Source: Arthrobacter sp. KBS0703 (lineage in GTDB: Bacteria > Actinomycetota > Actinomycetes > Actinomycetales > Micrococcaceae). From it: a stretch of 64,000 bases of DNA. The stretch spans positions 3,038,001 through 3,102,000 of the forward strand of contig NZ_MVDG02000001.1 in the NCBI RefSeq assembly GCF_002008315.2, read 5' to 3'. Position 1 is the stretch's first letter; every line of letters starts with the position of its first letter. A program made the translations under genes and the position numbers. Below, piece by piece: positions 63,887-64,000 of this stretch. Under the pieces are notes generated by a model. The model made no database searches. It saw only the letters and a program-made list of their open reading frames with translations, and was not told the DNA's origin.

Positions 63887-64000
63887 ATGGGAGATATGAA
63901 AAAGAACGGTGCCGAGGCAAAGCTCCTCGTGGTCGATGACGAGCCCAACATCCGCGAGCTGCTGTCCACGTCGCTGCGCTTCGCCGGGTTCGAGGTCGTG
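63887..64000 (+). CDS. Response regulator receiver domain, N-terminal part
   Basis: 38 codons to the window edge: LLVVDDEPNIRELLSTSLRF, the acidic pair and following helix of a receiver domain. The ATG at 63887 has GGGAG nearby; an ATG three codons later is possible. The NIRELLSTSLRFAGFEV form resembles OmpR-type TrcR/PhoP regulators, but the output domain is outside. Confidence 0.8.
   Translation, partial: MGDMKKNGAEAKLLVVDDEPNIRELLSTSLRFAGFEVV

Noticed and set aside
62137..63969. 610-codon minus-strand frame opposite the XPB helicase.
   Set aside because: Antisense shadow; helicase motifs are all on the plus strand.

Overview
The window reads as a chromosomal segment of a high-GC Gram-positive actinomycete, most likely Micrococcaceae (Arthrobacter or Pseudarthrobacter). 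The evidence is the GC-rich codon use with many GTG and TTG starts, an actinobacterial-type myo-inositol cluster (IolG and IolH like those of Corynebacterium, a Cgl0159-type protein), an XPB-like helicase next to a helicase-associated protein, DtxR/IdeR, DUF3027 and DUF6457 proteins, and c-di-AMP riboswitches in front of cell-wall hydrolases. This is inferred from protein families, not from a marker gene.

Layout. 1-5.2 kb: the end of a matrixin-like protease, a LOG-family protein, then a small catabolic unit (SDR, MFS, GntR/FCD repressor with a palindromic operator) and an SRPBCC protein. 5.3-25.6 kb: a glutamine-amidotransferase-like hydrolase, then a large myo-inositol/sugar-catabolic island. 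It holds a sugar ABC importer with an oxidoreductase (minus strand), a divergent GntR/HutC regulator with iolB (plus strand), an inserted aldo-keto reductase/MFS/MarR module, and a long minus-strand operon iolC - Cgl0159-type protein - iolD - iolA - iolE - iolG - iolH - sugar porter. A near-identical operator-like motif precedes the ABC operon and a tautomerase gene, with variants before iolC and before the regulator gene. This suggests one regulon for uptake, oxidation (IolG), dehydration (IolE), ring opening (IolD), isomerisation (IolB), phosphorylation (IolC), aldol cleavage (perhaps the Cgl0159-type protein) and CoA-dependent oxidation (IolA).

25.6-39.6 kb: an ArsR/SRPBCC pair, sucCD, a lipoprotein, the PcrA helicase, an inositol-monophosphatase-like enzyme, membrane proteins, tRNA-Arg(CCT), a DUF6314 protein, a NUDIX hydrolase, an ABC exporter and an ABC-F ATPase whose leader carries small ORFs and a hairpin. 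39.7-42.7 kb: a tandemly duplicated, translationally coupled pair (a regulator with two HTH-like segments plus a seven-helix membrane protein). This is the best candidate here for an uncharacterised system. 43-45.3 kb: a polar amino acid ABC importer. 45.4-48.4 kb: a GH38 alpha-mannosidase. 48.6-51.9 kb: molybdenum-cofactor genes fdhD, moeA, a DUF6457 gene and mobA. 52-55.6 kb: an HNH nuclease and three secreted cell-wall hydrolases served by two c-di-AMP (ydaO-type) riboswitches. 55.8-64 kb: a DtxR/IdeR regulator, serC, a decayed MFS gene, a DUF3027 protein, a cold-shock protein, a helicase-associated protein, an XPB-like helicase and the start of a response regulator.

Important caveat: six places contain the 19-base Tn5 mosaic end used in Nextera libraries, mostly as head-to-head pairs identical or nearly so to the mate-pair junction adapter. 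These are library-derived sequence, not biology. They break iolD, the alpha-mannosidase (twice), the DUF998 gene and the helicase-associated gene. Frameshifts in mobA and the helicase-associated gene probably also reflect sequence quality.
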